A DNA stretch of 26,385 bases, taken from DATGYC01 sp035298385. GTDB lineage: Bacteria > Bacillota > Sulfobacillia > Symbiobacteriales > Symbiobacteriaceae. The stretch's first letter is position 1. The number at the start of each line of letters is the position of its first letter. Where the stretch lies: NCBI GenBank assembly GCA_035298385.1, contig DATGYC010000385.1:1-26385 (forward strand), written 5' to 3'. This document shows positions 1 to 7,081 of this stretch, one piece after another. The position numbers and the translations under genes were made by a program. The notes below the pieces were generated by a model, which saw only the letters and a list, made by a program, of their open reading frames with translations, ran no database searches and was not told the origin of the DNA.

Positions 1-845
1 GGCGGTGTGCAGCCATCGAAGTCCGAGCCATAGGCCACGTAATCCGTGTTGCCCAGCAGCTGGACCACGTGGTCGATGTGATCTGCCACCGTCTGTAGCG
101 TCGCCGTCTCCCGGTTCATGAACGACTTGACGAAGGAGATCCCAAAGACGCCGCCCTGCTGGGCCAGGGCCTTGATCTGTTCATCCGTCAGGTTCCGCTG
201 GTGATCCCAGAGCGCCCGGCAGTTGCCGTGGGTGAAGAGGACCGGGTCGGTCGAGAGCTCGAGCGTATCGTAGAACCCACGCGCCGTGATGTGCGCCAGG
301 TCGATCATCATGCCCAGACGGTTCATCTCGCGCACGACCTCACGACCAAACTTGGTCAGGCCGCCACCCGAGCCGCCCTCCTCCCCCGCCCCGTCCGCGA
401 CGTCGTTCCGGTGGTTCCAGACCAGACCCATCATCCGGACGCCCAGGCGGTAGTAGTTGCGCAGCAGGCCGAGCGAGCCCTCGATGCCCTCGGCGCCCTC
501 AATGTTGAGCAGGACCGCCAACTCGTTCGCCGCGAAGGCGGCCTCGATGTCGCTCACCTTCAGGGCCAGGCGAACACCCTCACCCTTCTCGATCTCGGTC
601 CGGTAGGCATCGATCATCGAGCCGATCCGCTTCCCAGCGGCGGCGTAGTAGATCGGTTCACAGTAGGCGACCTGTACCGTGCAGGCAAGGCCACCCTCCT
701 TGGCTCGGGGCCAGTCGATATGGCCCATGTCGGAGCGCTGGTGGAGGGTCCGCTTTCCGTCCATCACCTCTAGAATCGAGTCCGCATGACCATCCACGAC
801 CGGGTACTTGCGATGAAGTTCGAGCGCCTGTGCGAAGTAGTCCAC
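1..845 (-). CDS. Membrane dipeptidase, peptidase family M19 (3' end cut by window edge)
   Basis: Zinc-dependent dipeptidase of the renal dipeptidase family, which cleaves dipeptides. The frame stays open from a GTG at 845 to the window edge, so about 281 residues of an expected 310-ish are present. The first metal motif HxD is visible at residues 20-22 (DGHADS). Further along come EGIEGS (bridging glutamate region), MMIDLAH, FTHGNCRAL and GSDFDG, the usual M19 order. The GTG start is chosen because GGGAGG lies about 12 nt upstream and the HxD then falls at its usual distance from the N-terminus. It follows the spoVS terminator and so probably has its own promoter; TGGTAATGT (an extended -10 shape) on the minus strand near 885-893 is a weak candidate. 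Family call is firm; the physiological substrate is not known. Confidence 0.93.
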   Translation of the reverse strand, partial: MDYFAQALELHRKYPVVDGHADSILEVMDGKRTLHQRSDMGHIDWPRAKEGGLACTVQVAYCEPIYYAAAGKRIGSMIDAYRTEIEKGEGVRLALKVSDIEAAFAANELAVLLNIEGAEGIEGSLGLLRNYYRLGVRMMGLVWNHRNDVADGAGEEGGSGGGLTKFGREVVREMNRLGMMIDLAHITARGFYDTLELSTDPVLFTHGNCRALWDHQRNLTDEQIKALAQQGGVFGISFVKSFMNRETATLQTVADHIDHVVQLLGNTDYVAYGSDFDGCTP

Positions 846-934
846 GACGGTTGAGCCTCCCTCTGGATGCTTGCCTCTACATTACCATAGGGCGCCCAGC
901 AGAACCAGATCTTTCGTCGGGCGTAGGAAGCGAA

Positions 935-966
935 GGGCGCCCACCGTATCGCTACGGTGGGCGCCC
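935..966 (-). terminator. Hairpin terminator after spoVS
   Basis: Perfect 14-bp inverted repeat (935-948 with 953-966) around a 4-nt loop. It lies 15 nt beyond the spoVS stop codon. Both arms contain the octamer GGGCGCCC. The sequence after it on the minus strand (TTCGCTTCC) is only modestly T-rich, so termination strength is uncertain. Confidence 0.7.
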
Positions 967-980
967 ATCTCTACTGGACT

Positions 981-1241
981 CTAGCGTGGCTCGACGATCA
1001 GCTTGATCGCTGTCCGCTCCTCGCCATCAATCTTTAGATCGGTGAACGCCGGGATGCAGATCAGATCCATTCCGGAGGGAGCGACAAATCCACGTGCGAT
1101 GGCCACCGCTTTGACCGCCTGGTTCAGGGCACCCGCCCCAATCGCCTGGATCTCTGCGGCGCCCCGCTCACGCAGGCACCCGGCGAGCGCCCCTGCCACT
1201 GCGTTTGGGCTTGACTTGGCCGAAACCTTCAATACTTCCAT
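981..1241 (-). CDS. spoVS: Stage V sporulation protein S (SpoVS)
   Basis: An 86-residue protein, the exact length of Bacillus SpoVS, and nearly identical to it along the whole chain (for example KVSAKSSPN, RERGAAEIQAIGAGALNQ, IPAFTDLKIDGEERT, and the terminal KLIVEPR). SpoVS is a small Alba-like, probably nucleic-acid-binding protein needed for spore coat assembly and stage V progression. The ATG at 1241 has GGAGGGG about 7 nt upstream and gives the conserved MEVLKVSAKSS start. An in-frame GTG at 1283, preceded by AGGAGG, would add 14 residues; since the family starts at the ATG, that is more likely a leader or alternative start. It sits downstream of ymdB, as in Bacillus. Confidence 0.97.
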   Translation of the reverse strand: MEVLKVSAKSSPNAVAGALAGCLRERGAAEIQAIGAGALNQAVKAVAIARGFVAPSGMDLICIPAFTDLKIDGEERTAIKLIVEPR

Positions 1242-1277
1242 GCCACGTCCCCTCCGTCGACTGATCGATTTGACATT

Positions 1278-1334
1278 TCGCACGGGAACCTCCTGCGGGC
1301 TAAACTCGCATGGTCCTCGGAGGTTCCCGTGCGA
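1278..1334 (-). terminator. Long hairpin between ymdB and spoVS (terminator or translational switch)
   Basis: A perfect 16-bp inverted repeat (1278-1293 with 1319-1334) encloses a 25-nt loop and begins 6 nt after the ymdB stop. No clear T-tract follows. On the transcript the right arm contains the last five bases of AGGAGG (1289-1294), which precedes an in-frame GTG at 1283, so the stem would bury a ribosome-binding site. The loop carries one copy of a 21-nt sequence repeated at 7922-7942. It could terminate ymdB mRNA or modulate spoVS readthrough. Confidence 0.6.
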
Positions 1335-1339
1335 CCCCG

Positions 1340-2122
1340 CTACTCCCGCTCCTGGATCCGCTCGATCGAGATGGCCCGGCCGGTCGCTGGGTCGACCTCG
1401 ATCACCACCGCACAGAGCACCGCCGGACCATCCGCCGGCTCGAACCGGGTCGGCATCTGGCTCAGGAAGCGCTCCAGCACCAGGTGCCGATCCGTGCCGA
1501 TCACGCCCTGGAACGGTCCGCACATGCCGACATCGGTTATGTAGGCGGTCCCGCGCAGGAGGAGCTGCTCATCGGCGGTCTGGATGTGTGTATGCGTGCC
1601 CACGAGCCCGCTCACCTTCCCGTCCAGGAACCAGGCCGCCGCCGCCTTCTCTGAGGTCGCCTCCGCATGGAAGTCGACCAGGATGACGGGGGTGATCTTG
1701 CGGAGTCGCTCCACCTCATCCTCGAGCGCCCGGAAGGGGTCGTCGAAGAGGATGTTGCTGAAGACCCGCCCATGGGCCTGGACAACAGCCATCAGCGGCT
1801 TGCCCTTGCGGCGCACGACCACGGAGCCCATTCCTGGGGTCCCAGGCGGATAGTTGAGCGGCCGGATCAGCCGGGGCTCCTCATCAATGTATGTGGTGAT
1901 CTCCCGCTTATCCCAGGAATGATTGCCGAGCGTGATGACGTCAGCGCCTAGGTCGAAGATCTCCTTGCAGATCTGGGGGGTGATGCCGAAGCCGCCCGCG
2001 GCGTTCTCGCCGTTGACGATGATAACGTCAGCGTTCTGCTGACGGGAGAGGGCGCCCATCCGCTTGGCCAGGATCTTCTGGCCAGGCTTGCCGACGACGT
2101 CACCGAAGAAGAGTATGCGCAT
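1340..2122 (-). CDS. ymdB: YmdB-family metallophosphoesterase (2',3'-cyclic nucleotide phosphodiesterase-like)
   Basis: A 260-residue calcineurin-like phosphoesterase of the TIGR00282/YmdB family. Metal ligands expected for the family are visible: D8 in FFGDVVGKPG, E39-N40 in NGENAAGG, N67-H68 in GNHSWD, H152 in DFHAE, and H177/H179 in GTHTHIQ. In Bacillus, YmdB hydrolyses cyclic nucleotides and influences biofilm and motility decisions. The ATG at 2122 has AGGAGG 7 nt upstream and starts directly with MRILFFGD. The further upstream ATG at 2152 lies inside the -10 region and is rejected. Gene order with spoVS downstream and rny nearby matches Bacillus, although here two unknown genes separate ymdB from rny. 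Confidence 0.95.
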   Translation of the reverse strand: MRILFFGDVVGKPGQKILAKRMGALSRQQNADVIIVNGENAAGGFGITPQICKEIFDLGADVITLGNHSWDKREITTYIDEEPRLIRPLNYPPGTPGMGSVVVRRKGKPLMAVVQAHGRVFSNILFDDPFRALEDEVERLRKITPVILVDFHAEATSEKAAAAWFLDGKVSGLVGTHTHIQTADEQLLLRGTAYITDVGMCGPFQGVIGTDRHLVLERFLSQMPTRFEPADGPAVLCAVVIEVDPATGRAISIERIQERE

Positions 2123-2150
2123 GTGGGCCTCCTGTGGTCCGTTTGGGACC

Positions 2151-2159
2151 ATTATAGCA
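2151..2159 (-). promoter_or_regulatory. Extended -10 promoter for ymdB
   Basis: The minus strand reads TGCTATAAT: a perfect TATAAT hexamer (2151-2156) with the TGn extension, about 30 nt upstream of the ymdB start. No recognisable TTGACA lies 17 bp further up, which fits an extended -10 promoter. The leader would be only about 20 nt. Confidence 0.6.
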
Positions 2160-2176
2160 GAGGCTGAGCAGGTAAG

Positions 2177-2205
2177 GGCACCAGGCCTAGATCAGACCTG
2201 GCGCC
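2177..2205 (-). terminator. Weak hairpin after the 361-residue gene
   Basis: An inverted repeat of about 8-9 bp (GCACCAGG with CCTGGCGC, one G-U pair) lies just beyond the stop codon at 2216. Little T-tract follows on the minus strand, so this is a possible rather than certain terminator. Confidence 0.35.
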
Positions 2206-2215
2206 CCAACTGTCG

Positions 2216-3301
2216 CTACCATTCATCGGTGGGCAAGGGCTGGAGCTCCTCTTCCCAACGGCTCTCCTCGATCTCATCGATCGAGAAGTACTCGTCGTAG
2301 CAGAGGATATCACCGTCCCACGATCCGAACTCATCGCCATTCCTCGCATAGAGCGGCTCCATGTCGAGCTCCGTCGCCACCGCTAGATCCTTCGTCCTGG
2401 CCCAGACCACCCGGTGTTCCTCTTCACGGCTCACCTCTTCAAGCCAGTAGCCCCGGATCTTTACGTAGTCGCGCCGATGGTAGAAGCGCTCGATCTCTTC
2501 AGCCTGGAAGGCTCCCTCCCAGTACCCCGGCTCCACCTCGCGTAGCTGCAACTCTGCGGCCAACACTGGGTCCCAGCAACGTCCCTTGTAGAAGCCACCA
2601 AACTCAGTCCGCCCACCGTAGCGAAGGTGATGGCCGCCCACGACGAAGTGACGGCGGTCACCACACGAGAACCCAATAAGCTCGTCCTCAAACCGGCCCT
2701 TCCGGCTCCGGCGCTCCTTGCACGGGTAGTCGATCATCTCTCGCCAGATCAGGTTCTTCGGCACCATGCGGACCTGGCCATCCGGCATCTGCAGGACCAC
2801 GACCTCAGCGTGGCTCCCCAGGATCTGTCCGCACAACTCCTCTTCCTCCGCCTGAAAGCGGACCGGGTAGCCATTCGCTGCTCGCGCCAGCCACCGCTCG
2901 ATCTTCTGCTGCCGCTCCGCCAACTGCTCACGGTAGAGGGCCAAGGCACTACGCAGCTTCGCCCGACCGGTCCGTGCAAAGACGCGCTCGACCTGATCGA
3001 TCACCTCCTGGATCCAGGTCTGGGGGCAGTGCAAGACGTCATTGTCATCGAACTGCATGTAGGTATCCTCATAGTTCCAGATCACAGCGTCGTCCTGACC
3101 CTGCACGAAGGTGATCGGCTCCTCATGGGTGCAGTTCAGATCGCCACAGACGAGCAACCCCGCCTGACCATCCTCGGGCTCGAAGTCGGACTCAAAGCCG
3201 ACCTTCAGCCCCTCGCCGGTCCAGTAGGCCGGCCACAGTTCCCGATCACACTTGGGGCAGTAGAGTACCTCACCGGTCTCGTCCGCGATGTGCAAAAGCA
3301 T
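2216..3301 (-). CDS. Unrecognised 361-residue protein with an N-terminal zinc-ribbon-like cysteine pattern
   Basis: I do not recognise a family. The N-terminus has CPKC (C15, C18) and a second pair in CGDLNC (C52, C57), consistent with a structural metal site. The rest is soluble, rich in Trp, Tyr, Glu and Arg, with no membrane segments. A central stretch (roughly residues 130-170) looks helical and charged, and an acidic C-terminus ends in a run of Glu and Trp residues. The ATG at 3301 follows GGGAGGG at about 10 nt; the upstream ATG at 3352 has no ribosome-binding site. Transcription is probably monocistronic, flanked by a terminator on the upstream side (3417-3445) and ymdB's own promoter downstream. 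Codon use matches the neighbours. The function is unknown. Confidence 0.85.
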   Translation of the reverse strand: MLLHIADETGEVLYCPKCDRELWPAYWTGEGLKVGFESDFEPEDGQAGLLVCGDLNCTHEEPITFVQGQDDAVIWNYEDTYMQFDDNDVLHCPQTWIQEVIDQVERVFARTGRAKLRSALALYREQLAERQQKIERWLARAANGYPVRFQAEEEELCGQILGSHAEVVVLQMPDGQVRMVPKNLIWREMIDYPCKERRSRKGRFEDELIGFSCGDRRHFVVGGHHLRYGGRTEFGGFYKGRCWDPVLAAELQLREVEPGYWEGAFQAEEIERFYHRRDYVKIRGYWLEEVSREEEHRVVWARTKDLAVATELDMEPLYARNGDEFGSWDGDILCYDEYFSIDEIEESRWEEELQPLPTDEW

Positions 3302-3416
3302 ACTGGGCCCTCCCTTCAGATCAGTCGAGCGTCGTTGTAGTATTCGATACATTCAGTCGAAAACCCTGCGGTGGAAGGGCTGGCACTCAAAGGTGACAGC
3401 CCCTCTTCACAAAGAA

Positions 3417-3445
3417 AAGGCAGCTACCCCACGGGCAGCTGCCTT
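3417..3445 (-). terminator. Intrinsic terminator after the 170-residue gene
   Basis: Stem AAGGCAGCT/AGCTGCCTT (3417-3425 with 3437-3445), followed on the minus strand by TTTTCTTTG: a classical Rho-independent terminator six bases after the stop codon of the next gene upstream. Confidence 0.85.
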
Positions 3446-3450
3446 ACTCA

Positions 3451-3963
3451 TCACTTCTGAAAGACCATCAACCGCCCATCCTCACGAATGGCGATCAGAT
3501 GCTTGCCAGAGCCCGGCGCCAGGCCGGTCACGACCTCCTCGATCCACTCATCCTGCGCCATCCACTCTTCCTCCGCCATGTACGGGACTGGCTCCGCCGC
3601 GATCCGGCCGGCGAAGCGTTCCCGGGCGAACTCGACCAGGGTGTAGATCTCACCCGGGGTCAGGGAGGCTACATCGCGGATCACCGTCACGATCCCCAGT
3701 TGCCCCAGGGCATCGATCTGTACGTCGATCACCTTCGGCTCCTGTCCGCGCAGACCGGCGTAGACATCGCACAGGTCCATGATCGACCGAGTCGCCTCCA
3801 GGTGCTCCTCCGGGGAGAGTTCCACGTTCAGAAGGAAGGCGAGACGCATGTTGCCACTCCGGGGGTCGAACCGAAGCGAGCCGATCTCCGCATAGCGGAC
3901 CGCCGTCGAGATAAGAAGGCTAACCAAGCGTGACTGGGCGCCCTCTACCCGCTGCTTTCCCAC
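3451..3963 (-). CDS. Unrecognised 170-residue soluble protein
   Basis: No family recognised. The protein has an N-terminal helical stretch (SRLVSLLISTAVRYAEIG), a mid-section alternating beta and helix (IDVQIDALGQLGIVTVIRDV), and an acidic stretch near residues 130-145 with several Trp, ending in a short beta-like tail (REDGRLMVFQK). There is no signal peptide and no membrane segment. A GTG at 3963 is preferred because GAGG lies 10 nt upstream; a GTG at 3972, three codons earlier, is in frame but almost touches that GAGG. The gene stands between the rny terminator and its own terminator, so it appears monocistronic. It may be a lineage-specific conserved protein. Confidence 0.8.
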   Translation of the reverse strand: MGKQRVEGAQSRLVSLLISTAVRYAEIGSLRFDPRSGNMRLAFLLNVELSPEEHLEATRSIMDLCDVYAGLRGQEPKVIDVQIDALGQLGIVTVIRDVASLTPGEIYTLVEFARERFAGRIAAEPVPYMAEEEWMAQDEWIEEVVTGLAPGSGKHLIAIREDGRLMVFQK

Positions 3964-4012
3964 GCATCGCACACCTCGCTCTCATTATCGCTAATGCTAC
4001 CGATTTTCCTGC

Positions 4013-4049
4013 AAAAAATCAACACCGACAGCGCTTGCAGCGCCGCCGG
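4013..4049 (-). terminator. Intrinsic terminator after rny
   Basis: An 11-bp stem with two G-U pairs (4039-4049 with 4025-4035) and a 3-nt loop is followed on the minus strand by TGTTGATTTTTT. Good stem plus T-tract about 20 nt past the rny stop codon. Confidence 0.85.
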
Positions 4050-4070
4050 CGTTGAATAGCGGGCCCTTGG

Positions 4071-5624
4071 TTACCGGGCGTACTCGACCGCTCGGGTCTC
4101 GCGCACCACGACGACCTTGATCTGGCCGGGGTACTCGAGCTCCTCTTCGATCTTCTTCGCGATCTCCTTGGTCAGCCGGTTGGCCGCCCAATCGTCGATC
4201 TTATCCGGCTTGACCATGACGCGAATCTCGCGACCGGCCTGGATAGCGAAGGACTTGTCGACGCCCTCGAAGGAGTCGGCGAGGTTCTCCAGCCTCTCCA
4301 GCCGCTTGATGTAGGTCTCAAGGGTCTCACGCCGGGCGCCCGGGCGGGCCGCCGAGATGGCGTCCGCAGCGGTAACCAGCAGCGCTTCGACGGAGCGGGG
4401 CTCCACGTCGCCGTGGTGGCACTCCATCGCATGGATCACATCGCCCGTCTCCTTGTACTTGCGCAGGAGTTGGACGCCGATCGAGACATGCGAGCCTTCC
4501 AGCTCGTGGTCGACCGCCTTGCCGATGTCATGCAGCAGGCCAGCCCGCTTCGCAACCTCGACGTTGACGCCGAGCTCGGAGGCCATGACGACCGCCAGGT
4601 TGGCCACCTCGACCGAGTGCTTGAGCACGTTCTGGCCGTAGGAGGTGCGGAAGCGGAGGCGGCCCAGAAGCTTGATCAGCTCCGGGTGCAGGTTGTGGAT
4701 CCCCAGCTCGAAGCAGGCGGCCTCGCCCTCTTCGCGGATGCGGGTCTCAACCTCGCGCTGCGCCTTCTCAACCATCTCTTCGATGCGAGCCGGGTGGATG
4801 CGACCGTCCTGAATCAGCTTCTGCAGGGCGATCTTGGCGATCTCACGCCGGACCGGATCGAAGCCGGAGAGCACGACGGCCTCAGGGGTATCATCGATGA
4901 TAAGATCAATGCCTGTGAGGGTCTCGAGGGTGCGGATGTTGCGGCCTTCACGGCCAATGATCCGGCCCTTCATCTCGTCGTTAGGCAGCTGGACCACGGA
5001 GACGGTCAGTTCGGAGGAGTGATCCGCCGCAACCCGCTGGACGGCAATGCCGACGATCTCGCGGGCCTTCTTCTCGGCGTTCTCCTTCGCCTCATGTTCG
5101 ATCTCACGGACTAGGCGGGCAGCGTCGCCGCGGGCCTCGTCCTCAATCTGATGCAGGAAGATCGTGCGCGCCTCATCAGTCGTAAGACCAGAGATCCGCT
5201 CGAGCTCCGTCATCTGCTTCTGGACCAACTCACCGGCCAACTGGTGCTGGCGCTCGAGCTCACGCTCGCGACGGGAGAGTCCCTCTTCCTTGCGCTCGAG
5301 CGATTCGACCTTACGGTCGAGCTGCTCTTCCTTCTGGACGAGGCGGCGCTCTAGGCGCTGGACCTCAGCCCGGCGCTCCTTCGATTCACGTTCGAAGTCG
5401 TTACGAAGGCGGAGAACCTCCTCCTTCGCCTCCAGGATCGCTTCCTTCTTCTTGCTCTCCGCCTCGCGCAGCGCATCATCCACGATGTTGCGGGCGCGCG
5501 TCTCGGCGGTACCAAGCTTAGAACGCGAGTCCTTCAGGAAATACTGGTAACCGATGAAGGCGCCAAGCCCACCACCGACGACCAGGGTCACAATTCCAAT
5601 GATCACGTAGATCACGTAATACAC
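4071..5624 (-). CDS. rny: Ribonuclease Y
   Basis: Membrane-anchored endoribonuclease that initiates mRNA decay in Firmicutes; 517 residues against about 520 in Bacillus. Visible in order: an N-terminal transmembrane anchor (about residues 3-28), a long charged coiled coil (about 33-195), a KH RNA-binding domain with IIGREGRNIRTLE (222-234), and an HD phosphohydrolase domain with H336 and the HD pair at 365-366 (LLHDIGKAVDHE). The GTG at 5624 has AGGAGG 7 nt upstream and places the membrane anchor right at the N-terminus; a longer frame from 5666 lacks such a site. No obvious promoter lies in the 80 nt directly upstream, so expression may depend on readthrough of the structured leader at 5705-5872. 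Confidence 0.97.
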   Translation of the reverse strand: MYYVIYVIIGIVTLVVGGGLGAFIGYQYFLKDSRSKLGTAETRARNIVDDALREAESKKKEAILEAKEEVLRLRNDFERESKERRAEVQRLERRLVQKEEQLDRKVESLERKEEGLSRRERELERQHQLAGELVQKQMTELERISGLTTDEARTIFLHQIEDEARGDAARLVREIEHEAKENAEKKAREIVGIAVQRVAADHSSELTVSVVQLPNDEMKGRIIGREGRNIRTLETLTGIDLIIDDTPEAVVLSGFDPVRREIAKIALQKLIQDGRIHPARIEEMVEKAQREVETRIREEGEAACFELGIHNLHPELIKLLGRLRFRTSYGQNVLKHSVEVANLAVVMASELGVNVEVAKRAGLLHDIGKAVDHELEGSHVSIGVQLLRKYKETGDVIHAMECHHGDVEPRSVEALLVTAADAISAARPGARRETLETYIKRLERLENLADSFEGVDKSFAIQAGREIRVMVKPDKIDDWAANRLTKEIAKKIEEELEYPGQIKVVVVRETRAVEYAR

Positions 5625-5704
5625 GGATTCACCTCCTGTGTTTTTACTAGGGCGAATTAGATTCACATGCTACAAGCGCACGCTTCCGAAACATAAAACA
5701 ACAC

Positions 5705-5872
5705 AAAAACGGACCGGAGACCCGGTCCGTGCGAGCAGCAGATGAGTACGCCAAACACTGGGCCTGGCGTCCAGGTCGCGTTTTGCGTTTGTTCACAACC
5801 GATGACATCCAGGCCATCGGGTATTACCCACAGCAAAAAGGACTTCATCCCCGTTGTCATTACACGGACCGC
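5705..5872 (-). ncRNA. Structured leader or small RNA upstream of rny (attenuator or 6S-like)
   Basis: Transcribed from the promoter at 5879-5907. The 5' end CGGUCCGUG (5871-5863) is perfectly complementary to CACGGACCG (5731-5723), a 9-bp closing stem. A long internal arm is built from GGCCUGG with CCAGGCC and, inside it, GGUUGUG with CGCGACC (7 bp, two G-U). A side pairing GAUGA/UCAUC and a small GGGUAAUACCC hairpin are also present. The 3' end is an intrinsic terminator (ACGGACCGG, loop GUCU, CCGGUCCGU, then UUUUGUGUUGUUUU). The closing stem and the terminator share one arm, so they exclude each other. This fits a terminator/antiterminator leader controlling rny, or a free-standing 6S-like RNA of about 168 nt. 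It matches no riboswitch consensus I could recall. The class is inference; the pairings are seen. Confidence 0.6.
5709..5730 (-). terminator. Intrinsic terminator upstream of rny
   Basis: Perfect 9-bp stem (5722-5730 with 5709-5717) with a 4-nt loop, followed on the minus strand by TTTTGTGTTGTTTT. It lies about 85 nt before the rny start, so it either ends a small RNA or attenuates rny. Confidence 0.85.
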
Positions 5873-5878
5873 ATCTAT

Positions 5879-5907
5879 ATTCTACGGGGTTGTATACGTT
5901 CTGTCAA
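5879..5907 (-). promoter_or_regulatory. Near-consensus SigA promoter for the rny leader
   Basis: TTGACA (5902-5907) and TAGAAT (5879-5884) on the minus strand are separated by exactly 17 bp. This is the best vegetative promoter in the window. Start of transcription is predicted near 5872-5874, right at the 5' arm of the closing stem of the leader. Confidence 0.85.
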
Positions 5908-5945
5908 GGGAGGGCCTAAGGGCTGCCAATCCGCCTGGCGAAGCG

Positions 5946-5961
5946 TTTCCAGGCCTGGAAA
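5946..5961. other. 16-bp perfect palindrome between the unknown operon and the rny promoter
   Basis: TTTCCAGGCCTGGAAA is perfectly self-complementary with no loop. It sits about 40 bp upstream of the -35 box of the leader promoter and just past the stop codon of the gene ending at 5969. It could be a dimeric regulator operator or part of a weak terminator. The rest of 5908-5968 shows nothing else. Confidence 0.4.
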
Positions 5962-5968
5962 TGGCTCC

Positions 5969-6697
5969 CTACAGCCCTGAGCCGAAGGCCAGGAAGAGCC
6001 AGGTGGGCAGGCCCGGCGCGCTGGGCGCCCCCTCCCGGAGCCGACCATGCGGCAGGACGAAGACGGCCAGGTCGAAGTGCCACGTCGTGTTCAGGTCGAG
6101 CAGAAGGCGGCCGACGGCCCGGTGACGGGGGCGCCCCTCCTTCTCCAGCCGGTAGAGCTCAGCCAGGGTCCAGACCGCCTCATCATAGAGGCGGGCCAGG
6201 ATCCGGGCCAATCCGCGCGCAACCCGCTCCGGAGCCTCGATCGATGAGAGCTTCAGGTCGAGCCGCTCGTAGAGGAAATGGAACGGCCGGAAGCGGCCAT
6301 CGGCCTTCATCTGCTCGTCGGGGGCGCCCGCCTCGAGCGGCTCTACGGACTCCCGCTCCGCCAGTTCGGTCGGGCTGAACTCCAGCGCCGCGAGCAGCTC
6401 ATTGAGGACCGGCCCGGAGCGCTCGGCCCAGTGGAGGGCGGACTCGCCCCAGCGGGCGATCAGGGCGCCCCAGCGGCGCAGCCCATCCCGGTCGCCGTCA
6501 GCGACGGTCAAGAGGCCATCCACCAACTTGATATAGTCCAGGCAGAGGCTGGTCAGGAGGGCCAGGTCGTAGCAGGGGAGCATCGCCTTGCCGGGGGCGA
6601 TGCCCGCCGCCTCCATGCGCTGTAAGTAAAGCTGCCCGAGCGCCTGCGGGCTGGGCGCCCGGAGCGCTCGGGTCTCGGTCTCATCCCACCAGCCCAT
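5969..6697 (-). CDS. Unrecognised 242-residue helical protein
   Basis: No family recognised. The chain is mostly alpha-helical and soluble, with many Leu, Ala, Arg and Glu (for example LARILARLYDEAVWTLAELYRLEKEG), and a hydrophobic C-terminus (LPTWLFLAFGSGL) too short to be a clear membrane anchor. The ATG at 6697 uses AGGAGG, which overlaps the end of the upstream gene; the gap is 4 nt. It is the last of three genes read together (7903 to 5969). No catalytic motif is visible. Confidence 0.85.
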   Translation of the reverse strand: MGWWDETETRALRAPSPQALGQLYLQRMEAAGIAPGKAMLPCYDLALLTSLCLDYIKLVDGLLTVADGDRDGLRRWGALIARWGESALHWAERSGPVLNELLAALEFSPTELAERESVEPLEAGAPDEQMKADGRFRPFHFLYERLDLKLSSIEAPERVARGLARILARLYDEAVWTLAELYRLEKEGRPRHRAVGRLLLDLNTTWHFDLAVFVLPHGRLREGAPSAPGLPTWLFLAFGSGL

Positions 6698-6701
6698 GCG
6701 C

Positions 6702-7061
6702 TTACGCCTCCTGGAGGGACTTGGCCCGCTGCGTCAGCTCGGTCATGAGGAAGTCGACCGCCTCTTCGACCTCGGTCTGATCCTCGACCTTGGCGGCCAA
6801 CTCGACGTGGACGCCCTTGCGCAGGTAGACGACCAGCAGGGAGCCCTTCGGCAACCCGAAGCACCACATGGCGTGCTCCTCTTTCCGATCCGCCTGGTGG
6901 GCGCTGGGCACGCCGAGCATGGCCCGGCTAATCAAACGGATCGAGCGCTCCTTGCCCCGGCAGAGCTCCTGCCAGTCAGCCCGGCGATACTCCACCGGTT
7001 TGGTCTGCAGCAGGTAGTCGCCAAAGAGCTTCTGATGCAAAAACGTCTGTACGGTCAACAT
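6702..7061 (-). CDS. Unrecognised 119-residue protein
   Basis: Small soluble protein of unknown function. It has a beta-rich centre (HAMWCFGLPKGSLLVVYLRKGVHVELAAKV) and a C-terminal helix (VEEAVDFLMTELTQRAKSL). The ATG at 7061 is preceded by GAGAGGAG at about 7 nt, better than the upstream in-frame start at 7085. It is 20 nt downstream of the acetyltransferase gene and 4 nt upstream of the 242-residue gene, so the three form an operon. The fold hints at a small sensor or binding domain, but that is a guess. Confidence 0.82.
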   Translation of the reverse strand: MLTVQTFLHQKLFGDYLLQTKPVEYRRADWQELCRGKERSIRLISRAMLGVPSAHQADRKEEHAMWCFGLPKGSLLVVYLRKGVHVELAAKVEDQTEVEEAVDFLMTELTQRAKSLQEA

Positions 7062-7081
7062 GCAAGTACTCCTCTCACGGG

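Noticed and set aside
1003..1686. 227-codon plus-strand frame opposite spoVS and ymdB
   Set aside because: Arg/Pro/Ser-rich antisense shadow of two firmly identified genes.
5663..5860. 65-codon minus-strand ORF overlapping the rny leader
   Set aside because: No ribosome-binding site before its ATG, it crosses the terminator, and the same bases form well-paired stems; treated as RNA, not protein.
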